Origin: Hirundichthys speculiger
Lineage: Eukaryota > Chordata > Actinopteri > Beloniformes > Exocoetidae
NCBI GenBank assembly: GCA_018398805.1
Contig: JAGFBZ010002557.1
Coordinates: 77,501-141,500, forward strand
Length of the DNA: 64,000 bases
Direction of reading: 5' to 3'
Of this stretch, positions 1 to 12,939 are shown piece after piece (position 1 is the first letter of the stretch; each line of letters begins with the position of its first letter). The notes under the pieces are model-generated. The model did not search any database, was not told the DNA's origin, and was given only the letters and a program-made list of their open reading frames with translations. Both the position numbers and the translations under genes were made by a program.

Positions 1-1905
1 TACACAAATTAAAGTTACCAGAGAATTCACAGAAACTAAACTAACTGTGGCATGTTAGTTTAGTTTACGTGAAATACAATTCAAACTAAAAACGCAGAGA
101 CGTGGTTTAGATTTCTGCTCGTCATGTCGTCTCTGACTTGAACAATGAAGTCACAGCCGCAAGACACAAAGATCAGGCAGATGGAAGTTGTGACGGGATG
201 ACAGAAAGGCTTGAGAGAGATGGAGGGTAAGGAGGAGAAACGTTGCAGATGACTCAGTCTGCGTCCTCTCGGAGGTAGCCAGGCTTTATAATCAGGCCCA
301 GACAGCAGAAAGAGCATGAGGTGATTCACAAAAACCTCAGACCAATTAAAACACCCGTCTCCACGGCACCACATTAAGTCACACAATAGAAGATGGCATG
401 AAATGTGAGTTAATTAAAGATGGTCATCTATTTCAGGGTCTACAGTGTCATTTAAAAATGTAAAAAAAAAAAATAAAAAAAATCACGTTATGTAACATGG
501 CAGTTTATAACCTGTTGTTTGACATTTTAAAAAAAAGAGTTAGAGGTGTATTTATATCGCAGTCCTGTGGACATGCCAAAAATCGATATAAATAGCAGGC
601 CCTTCCATGGGCAATACATCATTATATATGGTAATTTAAGGGTAAAGCTAAAACATACTGGGGCTCTTCAAGTTGGCACCATAAACCGATGTTTATGGTT
701 GATATTTTGGATGCATGTTCTGTACTCCATAGTAGAGTTTTGCTACGATACAGTTCGTCCCATGTCACCAGCACACGACAAAGATACAGCACATATGCAG
801 AGGTGCAAGGAGCTACGCTGGACAGTTGGTCTAATAGTTTCATTAGTTTACAGCTGAAACCTTCACAATCATTAATCTTAGTGAAAGTAGAAGTTCAGTC
901 TGAGATGTTTCAGAGCAAATTGACAGATTTTTTTTTTCAGAGCTGATGGAATAACAACAGAAACTAATGTGTCAAAATCAGAAAATTGCTTCTTGGCCTA
1001 AAAAACTTTAGTTCAGGACGAATGAGATGAGGTGCAATTTCGTCAATATTTCAATCTCTCTCCAAAATCTTTCAGCAAACATGTAGCAGATCAGAAAAGT
1101 GCCTTATTTTTACATTTTGAGGCACCTTCGTCAAAACCTAACAATCATTTAAAAAGCATTTAAAAAGCCTCTAACAAGCTGACAGCCACGTAATCTGCTA
1201 TGCTAGAACCTGCAGCAGTTCGTGCCACATAAATGCTTTCATCAGGAGGTTGCAGGCCAGCCTCTGGGAGCACATGTACGCGCTCGCCAGAAAGCGGCGA
1301 CCGCACACAGACTTGATGGACCAAAACTTCGCTTTCTGCGGACACAGATCTACTGCGCAAAGGAACAGGACACGTCCTCCAAGTGGATTCCAAGAGGTCA
1401 CTTCAATAAAAGTAACTACATGTTTGTCATGTAGCTGTTCTCATGAGGATCCCTGACCGAGTATAATTGTAGCCTTACAAGCAACCATCTGGGAAGTTGT
1501 CACAAGAAACTGTTTGGACAAGAGTGGATATTTTCAAAAAAGTGACTGACCATCAGTGCATTGCTGCCTGTCACAAGTGAACCTCAATAAGATGAGAGAA
1601 CTAGTGGGACTAGTTGATAAGTTCACTTCTTTCTCAGGCAAGGAAAGCCGTGAGCGTTGTTGTTCGCATTTCTTTTAGAAATATTTTCCACTGACAGAAT
1701 TTACGCTCCAAGCACTTGAAGAGCTGTCACTATTTTCTAGCGTTACTCCTACAGACCCGCCTGCAGCTGCCGGCATCTGATTGGTCCAAACAACCATGTC
1801 ATGGCTCCAAGCTCAAGCTCCAGGCTGGAACCAGATGAGATGGATTCTCCTAAGATCTTCTTTTAATCCATTGGTCTTTCCCTTTTTGTGAAAACACACA
1901 CACAC

Positions 1906-2534
1906 TAGGGATGCACATTTTGGATTTTTTTTTTTAATGACCGTTAACCGAAGCCCTTTAACGATTAATAACCGTTAACCGATAAGTCCGGGAGGGTTGG
2001 CAGCCGCGATGTTGCGCGCGTTGTCGTGGACACATGCGGACATTTCCCCGTGTATACTCTCGCGGCAATGTGTCGCCGTCAGCTTGTCGCAGAGATGCCG
2101 CCGTCACTTTTGATTTATACTTGCGCGGTCTCCGCTATGTTATTCCACGCCACAACGCAAGAGCAACAATCACGGACTAGCTAAACTTACTAAACTTTAT
2201 CTCTTGCGTTTTTCCACTTCCTCACCGTCTCAGCCGTATCCAGACCCACATTCATTCGCTAATCTCCCTCCATGAATTACTAGAATATGTGCTGTCTTTG
2301 TAGTGTGGAGAACGAGAATCGTACAGATGTGGGTACTTCCTCATTTTTTCGATGATGCGCTCTTTTCTACGCGGATGTAGAATTGACCAATCAGAGGCCT
2401 GTTGCACCTGTCGACACACCCCCATGAGTTGATTGAATTATCTAGCTTAAAAAAACAAAATTGACCGTTAGTATTAATCGGTTAGAGTTACTGTTATCGG
2501 TTAACGGTTAAATGGTTAACCATGTGCATCCCTA
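1906..2534. mobile_element. hAT-like non-autonomous element (MITE), 629 bp
   Basis: The ends are a perfect 13-bp terminal inverted repeat: TAGGGATGCACAT at 1906-1918 and its reverse complement at 2522-2534. Inside both ends, copies of an ACCGTTAACCGAT-like motif recur, the kind of subterminal repeat to which hAT transposases bind. The interior is CpG-rich and has no transposase frame. The element sits in a (CA)n run, so an 8-bp target duplication would be hidden in the CA repeat and cannot be resolved. hAT membership is inferred from end structure and size only. Confidence 0.75.
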
Positions 2535-4176
2535 ACACACACACACACACATATTTTTTTTTCTTTTTTTTTACTACACTATTTTTATCTAACAAAAATG
2601 AAGCCAAAAAAAAGAAAAAGTCTTGAGGGTAATGCAAAGTTTCCCCTCTTTGTTTCTAAAGGATATGATGTCATCTTCCCACCTCGCCTATTTAGGCCGA
2701 CCCAAAGGAGTTTTACATACATGCCCTTTAAGATAAAACCCGGTCGTGTCCAGCTACATATTTCCTCTCTGTACAGCTTAGAGATAATAAAGTAATTGGA
2801 CGAGACAATCCACTGCATAATGACTTTGATAAGTGGCCACTGCGGAGGACTGTTACAGAATAAAGAGACTGCTGTCCGGTGACTTTGCAGGGACTGCAGA
2901 CATAAAATTTAAATTGTACAGAAAATTATACCAACAGGAAAAAAATCTTCAGCTTTAAAGTTACACATGGAAACCACAAACACACACATACAGACGCCAA
3001 GAGACATTGTATTAAATTACTAAAATAAAACGTCTGATCATCTGAATTCATTTTTACTCAAATGTTTCACTAAAGCTAATTTTTTACAGAAAAAAATTAT
3101 CTGCACAAAAGGATTAAAACGGCTGTAAGGGTTTTATTCAAGGCCATCCTGTCTGACGACAATTCTAGACCTTCAGCTCATGAAGGTTGGTAGTAAGATT
3201 GGTAGTAGGAATATTTCTGGACCAGTTTATCCAGTTTTGGCTCTGGTTGGCCACTTTTATTCTTGAATAAAAGTGAATATGGCCAGGGTGCTTTTGGGTA
3301 TCTGGGTGAATCTAATTTCTTTTCCCTTTGTTTTTTTTAATGCACGTTCACTTCAATTCCTGCTGCACTCCTTCTCGTAGCCTGTGGCAAGTCATCGTTG
3401 GATATAAGAGGACCTCATTATGATCTTGAATCAGATCATGTATCCATCAAACATACTTTCCCCTCATTATTCTCCTCATATACATTAAACCACACAAATA
3501 CAGAGAAGCAACATAGGAAGCCTCTGCATGATAAGATGATCTCTGGCTATGATGCAAGCAGAGTAAATGCTCCCGTGTAGGTCTCACTGATGTCAGTGGA
3601 AACATCAAAACCAGACTGATCATGTACACTTAGACCTCTACAATCTCATTGCCCCATCGCACGCTGAAAATGCGCGTAAAATGATGTACAACGTGTTCAG
3701 AGTGTTCCTGCGGGAAGCTGCTGAAGCCACATTTTTGTGCAGATCTAAAAAAAAATCTGTCAAAGGAGATTGTGAATGTTGCAAATAAAGCGTCACTGCA
3801 GTGAGCTACAAGGTTACCAGACTCAGTCACACTCACGACTCTAAAGCCACTGTGTCAGAATCCACCTGCTTGATGATTTCACAGCCAAGACCCAGAAGGC
3901 ATCCCTGCTGAAGCTGAGCTGATAATTACATCTTCTCTCATATCTGAAGAATGAAGCTGTATTAGAGAATTGTGAAGGTAAGGGAACACTGTGACCTCTC
4001 TTAACGCATATTTAATGACGACACAGAGGGGAGGAAGAAAATACAGAGGAAAATGGAGACCTGCTGTCCTCAATGTCATCCCTCAGAAAGCTCAGGGGAG
4101 CACAGCGACACAACAGGAGGTGGTGGGCACAGATGCCGCACAGCCACCGTTCACAGATTAACGCTTTTTCTTTGTC

Positions 4177-4179
<3 letters not shown>

Positions 4180-4207
<28 letters not shown>

Positions 4208-4208
4208 A
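4180..4208. repeat. (GT)n microsatellite
   Basis: About 14 uninterrupted GT dinucleotides. Confidence 0.9.
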
Positions 4209-4499
4209 CTCACACCGTGGGGACCTGAAACTGTTCACACCGTCATATTTTTGTCCTCCAAAAGGAAGTCCCTGCACCTTCATTTACCTCATTTGTTTTA
4301 GGTGAAGATTGGGTGAGAGGAGCACAGCTGCATTCCTCCACAACATCTGCTCCAACCACCTACAATCCCTTATCTGTCATTCTTTGTTTTCTTTTCTTTT
4401 TTTCTTCTTTGTTTGGCTAATTGGGCTAGTTTGTCCATAAAGCTGGGATTGTCACTGTCAGCACTTTGATCATTATACTGTATGTCTCTCTATTCAATG

Positions 4500-4835
4500 A
4501 AGAAGGTCAGAGTCAAGCATGCAGTAGCGCCAGCGTCTTATAGGACTGCAATCTTGTGGAAACAGGAGCCTAATATGACATCAGGAATCTGCTGGAGCCA
4601 TTTCTCAATCAATACAAGCAGTTCCAGCCTCAAATCTCCATCACTGAGACCACTTTTATTTCACCTTCCCCTCAGCTGACCCTTCAGCTCCTGGCACTTC
4701 TTGACCTTCTCCTGCTCCTTCTTTCTGATGCTGTGAGCAGTGATTGTCATATCGATAACAGCTGCCATATTTTGTTCCTTAACTACCACCACTATGTCTG
4801 GTTTACCTGACCAGCACCTGTCTGTCTGTCTGTCC
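4500..4835 (-). mobile_element. LINE fragment, R2-like pol C-terminal region
   Basis: Read on the minus strand, the frame contains KPDIVVVVKEQNMAAVIDM, then RKKEQEKVKKCQELKG, then EKWLQQIPDVILGS. These match the conserved C-terminal stretch of R2/NeSL-like retrotransposon polyproteins that is often seen in fish (a PDIVV-KEQ strand, an IRKKE-EK helix, a WLQQIP motif). A stop codon lies just downstream of the last motif and no upstream reverse transcriptase core is present, so this is a dead 3' fragment. A short TGTC tract borders one end. Confidence 0.7.
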
Positions 4836-5698
4836 GTCTGGATCTAAGTCCCAGCACTGCTGTCCTCAGCCAAAACTAACCAGTAGGTGACGCTGAATTC
4901 CCAGTTCACTGTTGCATTTATCAATCTGTAACCTTTGTCAAAGCTGGACATCTTAAACTCCGCTACTACCTGCTGTAGTCTCGGGGCGTCTTCTGTTTCC
5001 CTCAGCCTCAATTGCTCTGGACTTTTAGAGCCTACTGTTGAGCTGCCTTTGTCTTTTGAGTGTTTATTTGATAGGGTGAGGTGAAGCATCAGCAGGAAAG
5101 AGGGGTAAAATGAAGCTAGAAAGTGACCTGGATCGAAATCAGACCCCAACATGCTGCACTCAACTCTCAGTCTTTGTATATGAGGCTACAACAGCTTTAC
5201 AACAGTTTAACAAGAACCAAGCAGCTATCAGCAATTCTTTTGGTCTTTTTTGCTTCTGACAATCAACAGGTGCACTTTGTGACTTTATGCTAACTTTTGT
5301 TTGTCTTGGTAGATTGCTCTGTCCTCGCCTATATTCCTAGACGTGTGTAACGTAATGATTTGTGTGTATCTGAATGATGACCTTGCCCTAATTTTTTTCA
5401 TCTCAGAAAATCTGACCCACAGGCTCCTCTCCTGATTCAACTAATTCAATCCTGTCTAAAAGAACTCCTTGGATGCAGAACATGAGCATTTCAGTGAATC
5501 AGCTTTCTCCTAAGTATGTTGCAGGATTACAGAGTATTAAAGGACTAACATCAAATCTGTCCAAGAACTCATTTCTGTGTCAGAAAACAAACAGCTTTCA
5601 TCCATGTGGAAATTCTAACCTAAATGTCAGATTCAGTGGAACAGTGAAAGAACTGCTTTTCAGTTGTGTTTTATATTTGCCACAGCTGCTGCAGACTC

Positions 5699-5922
5699 TA
5701 TAGCAGTGTTCCCCAATTTCAGTCCTCAAGGTTCTGGCTGTTTTCCTGCTCCAACTCACCTGATTCAAATGAATGGATCATAATAAGTCTGTCATCAAGG
5801 TCTGCAAAAGTCTGTTAATGAGTCTTTTTTTCTTTGGTTTAAATCATGGTGTGATGAAGGGAAACGCTTAAAACAGAGAAAGCAGTGACCCTTGACAACA
5901 GGAAGTGGGGAACGCTGCTCTA
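5699..5922. mobile_element. Short MITE with imperfect terminal inverted repeats
   Basis: The left end starts TAGCAGTGTTCCCCA and the right end, reverse-complemented, starts TAGAGCAGCGTTCCCCA. The interior has a CTCCAACTCACCTGATTCAAA block typical of a very common fish MITE family. It has no coding capacity. The exact ends and target duplication are uncertain. Confidence 0.6.
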
Positions 5923-6044
5923 CAGTATGAATCTAAAAAGCAAATCATGTTTGGGAAATCGAGTACTTCTGAGAGTACAGAAGCCACACCACCAGAAACG
6001 GCATCAACAGTGTGAAACCAAGTTCAAATGAGTTCAGGTGGCGT

Positions 6045-6255
6045 CATAACCAGATGCCAGCAGAGCTGCTCACCCCATCTCTAAGGGGGGGCTCCAGCCA
6101 CCCTGTGGAGGACAATCATTTCATCCATTTGTATTCTCAATCTCATTTTTTCAGTCACCGCCTACTTTTTGTGATCATAGATTGAGGGCAGGAACATCGA
6201 CGGGCTGGTGAACAGCCGTGCCTTTTGGCTCAGTCCTCGCTTCGCCACAGACTAA
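6045..6255. repeat. Common teleost interspersed repeat fragment
   Basis: The phrases CCATCTCTAAGGGGGGGCTC, CAGCCACCCTGTGGAGGA and TTTTGGCTCAGTCCTCGCTTC belong to a repeat I recognise as abundant in fish genomes, probably LINE-derived. The family was not determined and the copy is diverged. Confidence 0.45.
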
Positions 6256-8772
6256 AGTATTTGGTTACAAAACATTCTCATTCAGCATTTTTTTTTCATT
6301 GCCCATTGAAACTGCAAAATAACTGTAATGTGATTAATATTCCATCTCTGCAGCATGTGGGCAGTTGAGAAGAAATGGCCTACAGAAGGTGGCTGCCAAA
6401 GCTAAACTTAACTATGTCTCACCTTGTGACCCACAATGCCAAGCTCTTTGTGACTTTCTTTTCAAGCAAGCAAAGAAAGCGAGACTGGTGAACTGATCTG
6501 AGTACAATCACCTGCAAAAGAGCACAAAAGTAAAAGCTGCAGCCACGTGCCCTCGTCTTCATTCACAGCCGCAAAGCCTCATTTTTATTTATTTCCAGCA
6601 GGCTGAAGAAAACTGATCCTTCAGCAAACTGTTTCAAGGGATATTATTACGTAAACTTCAGGACAGTGTATTTTGTATTCTTATTGTTGTTTTTGACTTT
6701 AGCAACAGTGTGTTGGTTCACATCAGATTTCAGTAACATGATATGAATTTAATACTAATAATACAGACAGCGAACCGTTGTTGATTTTATGTGTGAATCA
6801 ATTTGCTGATATAGTCTTCTTTGCCTTTGGAGCAGCTTTACTTAAGTGAGGAAAAAAAATACAATTCCAGTGGTGTTATTTTAGCTTAAGTTTAAGACAA
6901 ATTCTAGCAGCAGTTACATTAATAATATGAGCGCAAAGTTCAAACTCTCAACTACAGAACGCCGTTTTTATGGGCTTAAAACATTTAGACAGTTGATTAC
7001 AAAATATAAATATTTATTTATTTCTCAATTTTAAAAAAGTGTATAAAAATGTACCATTTACAGTTGGAAGCTGTTACCTTTCACTTGCAATACAGAGAAA
7101 CAGGCCACCTTTGTGATGTCAAAACGAAACAAATCCATCAGAGAGACAGCAACCAGAACATTCAAGGAGGACAAAATCTACTTGTGAATTCTGCAACATA
7201 AAATCCATAGATGTCACAGCATCCAGCAGGTGGAAGACACTCTGCAGGAGCTAGACATGGACATTTCCACATTTCAAACACAATGAAAACCGCTCATAGG
7301 CTGTATGCTAACCCTAACCCTAACTACTCAGGAGTTACGGAGTGCTTTGTCTAAATCACCAGCTCTCCACCAGATCAAGCTGCATTTCATTTGCTGAAGA
7401 CTGAAGTCTGATTGACTCACAAGCAACAACCAAAGACGTCTGCAGCAGAACCAAAACATCACAAAAGAGAAAAACTATTTTTCTGTGATGTCCATGAGCT
7501 GCTAAACTTCAGTAAGCCATTGCTTGCAAAAAATAATTTCAACAAGTCGTTACAAAAAACCACTTCTTAGAAACCCGATCACAATTGGCCAGCAGTCGTC
7601 GTATGTTTTTTACACCTGGCATTAAAATGTGCATCCACATGTGCTGCCAAAAGGAGCAGCTGAAAATAACTACGTGTAGCTCAAAGGAATTGAAAAAAAG
7701 GCCATAAATAACAAGACAAAGACGATCAGTCACAGACTTTTCTTGTTAAACATCATTCAACAAAGGATATTTACTTTACAAATAAGTGTGTATCTAAGCA
7801 TCTAGCTTTATTGGAGTCTGTGGCATGAAAAAGCAGATGAGTTATAGCCTAAGCTGATGACGTTAGTACATTAGGTGCTCGCTGAATACATCCCAGAGAC
7901 TTTCGTGCTCAGACAAGAAAGTGATTTTGGGCACAAGTGTCCCAGACCACCTTCAAATGTGTCCTGAGTGACTGGACCTGAATCTGTCTTGGGATCTGTT
8001 GCATTAGCGTTGTGCACTTTTGATTGGATTGCCAAGGACATATTCTGATACAGGGTCTTTGTTACCTTTTCTGTGTCCACTGCAGCTCTGCGAGCTTGTT
8101 TAATCACTGCTGATGTGTGACATAGCGCTGGAAAGCACACAGTTGTCACGAGACAACTTTGTGGGTTTTTTTCCCTTTTTTTTAAGGGACAGGAAACCAC
8201 AAGAGATATAAAACACTTCTTAAAAATAATCAAATATGCCTTCAAATGAAAATAAAAGAGATATTTTAACATTAAAAAAAACTCATTTGTGTCACTTTAA
8301 GCGTTAGAGTCTATAGTTAAAGTCTTGTTTTTATTATATAGAGGAATCATAAAATTATGTTTTGGCAAAATCGAAACACTTCCAGACCGAAACAGCATAC
8401 AGTACATGGAAGAAAAGAAAACTATACAACACTACAGTGAGGTGATGAAGACCTATTCCTAATACATTTGTCTTGAAATGCCAGCTGTTCTGCACAAAGA
8501 AAAGACCAACTCAAATCATGTACAGAGTAACATTGTTACAATGAAAGTAAGATGAGAGCTTGCAACTATATACACCTGCATGAGCCTGTATTTCATTCCC
8601 AATATCTGTTTTAAATGCCCGGAACCCAACGCATAGACGTCACTGCGAGTAGCTATGCAGCTTTGACCTCTTAAGTGCCTTGATGAAAGATAAAAATGAC
8701 AGCAGATGGGATTATTACACAATCTGAATTCTGCCCCAAAGCAATTTCCCCTCCTTTGAAGAGTGGAGAAGT

Positions 8773-8808
8773 GTGTGTGTGTGGTGTGTGTGTGTGTGTG
8801 TGTGTGTG
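8773..8808. repeat. (GT)n microsatellite
   Basis: GT dinucleotide run interrupted once by GG. It lies next to polypyrimidine tracts around 8890-8930. Confidence 0.85.
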
Positions 8809-9620
8809 GTTGGGGGGGCAGTACAGGACAGATTCTCTCAATTCTGCCCTCTCTATGAACCACACTATCTCTTAACTTTGAAGACATTTTTCTTTTCTTT
8901 TTCTTTTTTTCCTCTCTCTTTTTTTTTTCTGTGATGATGTGACACCTGTTAACGTGCTGTTGCATTGCAGTTTTCAGCTTGATCTTGAGTTCTCCTTCAG
9001 CGGAGGGAAATCCTGATGATACACCCAGTTAAACACAAACACTGGACAGATGCCCGCATCGGCACTGCGGGTATCAGAGGGATGAGAGTGACCTCAGCCT
9101 GTTCACTCTGTCTTAGTGACGTCTGAAATCCTATAGGCTGCTTTACCATACTCTCAGCTGAGGGGTTAGGTTTGAGAAGACTATATTTACGTTGACTTTA
9201 TGGCTGCAGAATTCCACAACAGCGCTGGAGTCCATAAAAACTCGCTGATCCGTGAGAATAAATTATAAATATTATTTTATCTATTATTATTTACCAACTA
9301 TAACCCAAAGGCATGTGCATGCTATATATTGGGACTGCTGTTAGGAAAGAAATTAAGAAATTATCCTCTGCACTTATTTTAAAGTTATTTCCGCGCTTTC
9401 ACGCAATATTTGTATCATCTAAGGAGGGGTTTGTCCAGCGCATCAGTGTGCTATTGCAGGGAGTGGCATGTTTAATAGGCTACGTAGTCGCATTCACCTC
9501 TGCCTCCGTGTATCCCACATGAACACAATCAAAAGCAAGTGCAAAACCGTCCGAAATGCGCATCCGAAAGGCCGCTTTAAGCGAACAATAATATAATCCA
9601 CTGCGTAAACGTTATCTTAC

Positions 9621-9950
9621 CTCCCCGCGCGCAGCGCCGTGTCTTTGCAGCGCACCACCGACGAACTGGCTCCTCCCCTCGAGGACCAAACAGTAGCACA
9701 GAAATCCGCCTCCTCCTCTTCACACAGAAAACATAAAGGATGGACAAATCCGCAGAGAGAGAGGGGTGGGGGGAGCGCTGGTGTAGTGGTCAGGAGCGAG
9801 CCAGGAGGAGGAGGAGGAGATGCGCGGGGAGGGAGCGGATGGAGGAGAGCCTTCAGCCGCGGATGGAGGCGGTCTGATGGCTGACCTGAGGGGAGGCTCA
9901 CTGCGGTGACAGCAACCAATGAAATGACGCAGGACAGGATCCCCCATGTT
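9621..9950 (-). promoter_or_regulatory. CpG-rich promoter and probable untranslated first exon of a minus-strand gene
   Basis: This is a sharp GC- and CpG-rich island in AT-rich surroundings. On the minus strand it ends in a strong 5' splice site, GGGGAG|GTAAGATA, with the exon edge at 9621. Upstream on the same strand lie a TGCGTCAT (CRE/AP-1-like) site and an ATTGG/CCAAT box around 9918-9932. The minus-strand frames in the exon are proline-, serine- and arginine-rich and resemble no family I know, so I read it as 5' UTR. The gene would extend left past position 1 and I cannot name it. The start of transcription is estimated. Confidence 0.5.
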
Positions 9951-10084
9951 CATGAATGCCCACTGCCACCAGACTACACATAAGCCTTATAATAATTGCT
10001 GAAATTAATGACATATACATAAACATGCGTATGACACTTCTGTCTAATAATAGAATCAATTCCAGAGAAAGCAGCAGCTACTCG

Positions 10085-10660
10085 TGTTCAGCTCTTCTTT
10101 ATTCTACACCACAGTGACGAACACATTCATACTATGAAATGGCTTTTGAAACTATGGGAACACCCTTTTGTTTTGATCTTTGCAACACTCTGGGAATCCT
10201 CCAGACCAGCTTTACGAGCTGGAATGCTTTCTGAAAAACTTGAAGGAGTTCCCAGGCATGTTTAGCACTTGCTGGCTGCTGTTCTTCTAACTTGCGGTCA
10301 AACTCATCCGAAACCACCTCAGTTGGGCTGCGGTCGTGTGATTGTGGAGGCCGGGTTATCTGATGCAAAACCTCTTCACTCTCCTTCCCTTACATTGGCT
10401 TTAAGTGTGTTTTTGGGGTCAAAAGCAACTTATTGTCCCACTTAGCACAATCCCATATGGGATGGCATGTTCGTGCAGAATACTGTGATAGTGATGCTGC
10501 TTGTGAGCACCTTCGGTTTGTAGTGACCCCCCAGCAAACACCATAGCTCTTCCTACTGTGTATGATCTTGAGAACAACACATTCAGATGCTATTTGTTCC
10601 CCTTTCCTGTGTTTCACAAAGACAGCAATTTGAATCAAAACCCCCTGTCGAGACTTGGGG
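10085..10660 (-). mobile_element. Tc1/mariner relic
   Basis: The sequence follows the antisense of a fish Tc1-like transposon: an ATGAAATGGCTTTTGAA block, TGATGCAAAACCTCTTCACTC, a GTCCCACTTAGCAC segment, a GTGCAGAATACTGTGAT segment and TTTCACAAAGACAGC. The transposase therefore lay on the minus strand. No intact frame survives, and terminal repeats are not visible at both ends. Confidence 0.6.
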
Positions 10661-10844
10661 ACTCTTGGGATCCCACCCCAGGTGTCAGTATGGTTTCATG
10701 TGTATTATGTCATAATTTACATGCCTTCAGTAGCTTGTTGTTCTGCAGATTAGAAAAGAGACCTGCAAAGAAAAAAATATGCATAGGTGTGTGAAAAAAT
10801 TGACAAGTAGGCTACTATATATTAAGATTGACCAATTTCATTCC

Positions 10845-11010
10845 AAGTTATGCATAGTGCGAATTTTGGGGGGGGGTTGGGGGGATTTGACCCCCCCAAT
10901 TACAACTTCGACCCCCCTAAAGATTGGGCCAATTTGTCATTTTTGTCATCTCTAGAAAATGTTGACCCCCAATTGCCATTGTATAATTCGCATTCTGAAG
11001 TTATGTACTC
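10845..11010. repeat. G/C-homopolymer-rich short repeat with inverted ends
   Basis: A run of nine G near the left is followed by several ACCCCCC blocks. The flanks carry GTGCGAATT on the left and AATTCGCA on the right, an inverted pair that suggests a short non-autonomous element. Family not recognised. Confidence 0.35.
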
Positions 11011-12039
11011 TCTTTTAAAGAGTCATGAGTAGAGGATAATACTTTGCATTGTTTCCAAGTTCTGTTTAATGTTATAGTCTATCTATAATATAACAGACGA
11101 TTATGATTGTGGATTGACATAAGCAGTTCTGACACGGTCCTGCCTGTGATGATAATTGACAAAGACCAATGATTTCACAAGATAGTGGAATATGGTGCTA
11201 TGTGTGTATCTTTTTCAAAAGACACACTCTTCATGTTGACTTTAAAACATTTGTGGTGTTATCATAAAGATAATGCAATTCCACTAAATCCTACTGGCCT
11301 TGACTATTTCATGTGGGACTGTGAATGACTGATTTTTTATTATTTACAATCTGATTACTCCACACGCAAATTTAATTTCAAGTTCATGGTATCTGCCTTA
11401 ATTTTTTGTTGTTTAGTAGAAAAACCCTTTACTTTACCTACATTGTTAAATGACATAACCTCATTTTATCCTCCAATAACAGATATAATCCTACTGTGAC
11501 AGAATTCAGTCACGACTACTCATTTCAGCCACTTTTATAGTACGAACTACAACTACAATAATTCAGTGTGGTAAAACGACCGGAAATTATTTTAGGAATC
11601 GGAAACAGCTAAGACAGAAAATGCAAACAACTGAGAAAATTCATCCCACCAGGAACAATACAACATCCGGTATGAGAACAGGCCTTCAGAATAAAAGCAG
11701 TGAGCTTTAAGCTCTTTTTCAGTTTAGTTTTTAAAAAACATCAGTAATGTATAGTTTGCATATTTTTCTGTTTTCCTCATTGTATTATTACTCTCATCTT
11801 ACTTTTGAAATACAGGAGGTGGAGAAGCAAAGAGGTTTTTATATCTGTTAGAATAATATTTTATAATAAAAAAACAACAGAGGAAATGTTGATTTGTTCA
11901 AATAAATGTGAAACAATAACTTGAAATTAATCTTTGTTAAACTAAATCACGTGATTAAACCTGAAACAATATAGAAGTGTTTTGGGAAAATAAACAAATA
12001 TAAACAAGACAAAACAAAAATAAGAAGGTTGTTTCCTTT

Positions 12040-12440
12040 GTTCCCTTCAGGGGTTGCTTCAGTGATTTATCTGCCTTCATTTAACTCTATCCTCTTCTCA
12101 CACAACTGACTTCATGTCCTCTTTCACTACATCCATAAATCTCCTCTTTGGTTTTCCTCTAGGGCTCCTGTCTGGCAGTTCCAACCTCATCATCTTTCGA
12201 CTGATAAATTCATCATCCCTCCTCTGTACATCTCCAAACCATCTCAGTCAGGCCTCCTTGACTTTCCCTCCAAAATGTCTAATATGCGCTGTCTCTCTGA
12301 TCTAGTCATTCCTGATCCCATCCATCCTTGTCACTCCCAAGGAGACCCTCAACAGTTTAAGCTCTGCTAGCCTCCAACTCTCCATCTTGTCTTTTCCTCA
12401 GTGCCACAGTCTAAACACACCTTTCCTTTTATTTTTGCTG
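12040..12440 (-). mobile_element. RTE-type LINE fragment
   Basis: On the minus strand the translation includes RSPRGKPKRRFMDVVKEDMK. This is the typical RGRPKKRW-MDVVKEDMK end of RTE/BovB-like reverse transcriptase ORFs. The surrounding nucleotides match a very common fish repeat. Stop codons interrupt the frame, so the copy is dead and 5'-truncated. Confidence 0.7.
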
Positions 12441-12734
12441 ATTCTCTTTTGTCACACATACTGTGAAGGGCTAATATTTTCAACCAACAGCTAAGCTACA
12501 GAGATATGCAGCTAATATCCTGTACCTTAAAACAATTAATTTTACAATATATGAGCATATACTTAACAGGTTGCTGACATTTAATTATTATAAACTAATT
12601 TGATGATTTCTTGCTTGCAGTGCCAGAACTTATATTTTTCTGTTGAATTAAAATTACATTATCCATATTTTTTCCTTCTTTTTTCAATTTAATGTTTTGT
12701 CTGTACATTATTATAATAATTATTATTGCTGTAA

Positions 12735-12773
12735 CACTACGATTTCCCTTGTGGGATGAATACAATGAATAAG

Positions 12774-12857
<84 letters not shown>
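12735..12857. repeat. LINE/SINE-type 3' tail with (ATCT)n microsatellite
   Basis: GATTTCCCTTGTGGGATGAA is followed by AATAAGT and about 20 ATCT units. The motif TTTCCCTTGTGGGAT plus tetranucleotide tail is a widespread 3' end of fish retroposons. Confidence 0.7.
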
Positions 12858-12858
<1 letters not shown>

Positions 12859-12939
12859 CACACACGTCCCCAGATGAAGCATGCAGGGAGTGAAAAAAAA
12901 AATTAAAAGTGGATATTCCCTGGACTTTCGTGGGTAATG

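Larger units (their letters stand above)
1..9600. other. Left non-coding stretch, no supported coding exon
   Basis: I saw no open frame here with recognisable protein similarity and good flanking splice sites. All frames are short and low in complexity. The stretch holds two MITE-like elements, an R2-like LINE fragment, a common fish repeat piece near 6.05-6.25 kb, and GT microsatellites at about 4180-4208 and 8773-8808. If the GC-rich exon at 9.62-9.95 kb is a true minus-strand first exon, most of this stretch would be intron 1 of that gene. Small or fast-evolving exons could have been missed. Confidence 0.5.

Noticed and set aside
7305..7325. Telomere-like (CCCTAA) repeat
   Set aside because: Only two to three units; too short to indicate an interstitial telomere.
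9617..9919. 100-codon minus-strand frame in the CpG island
   Set aside because: Composition is that of translated GC-rich 5' UTR; no similarity seen, and two other frames are equally open. Kept only as a non-coding exon.
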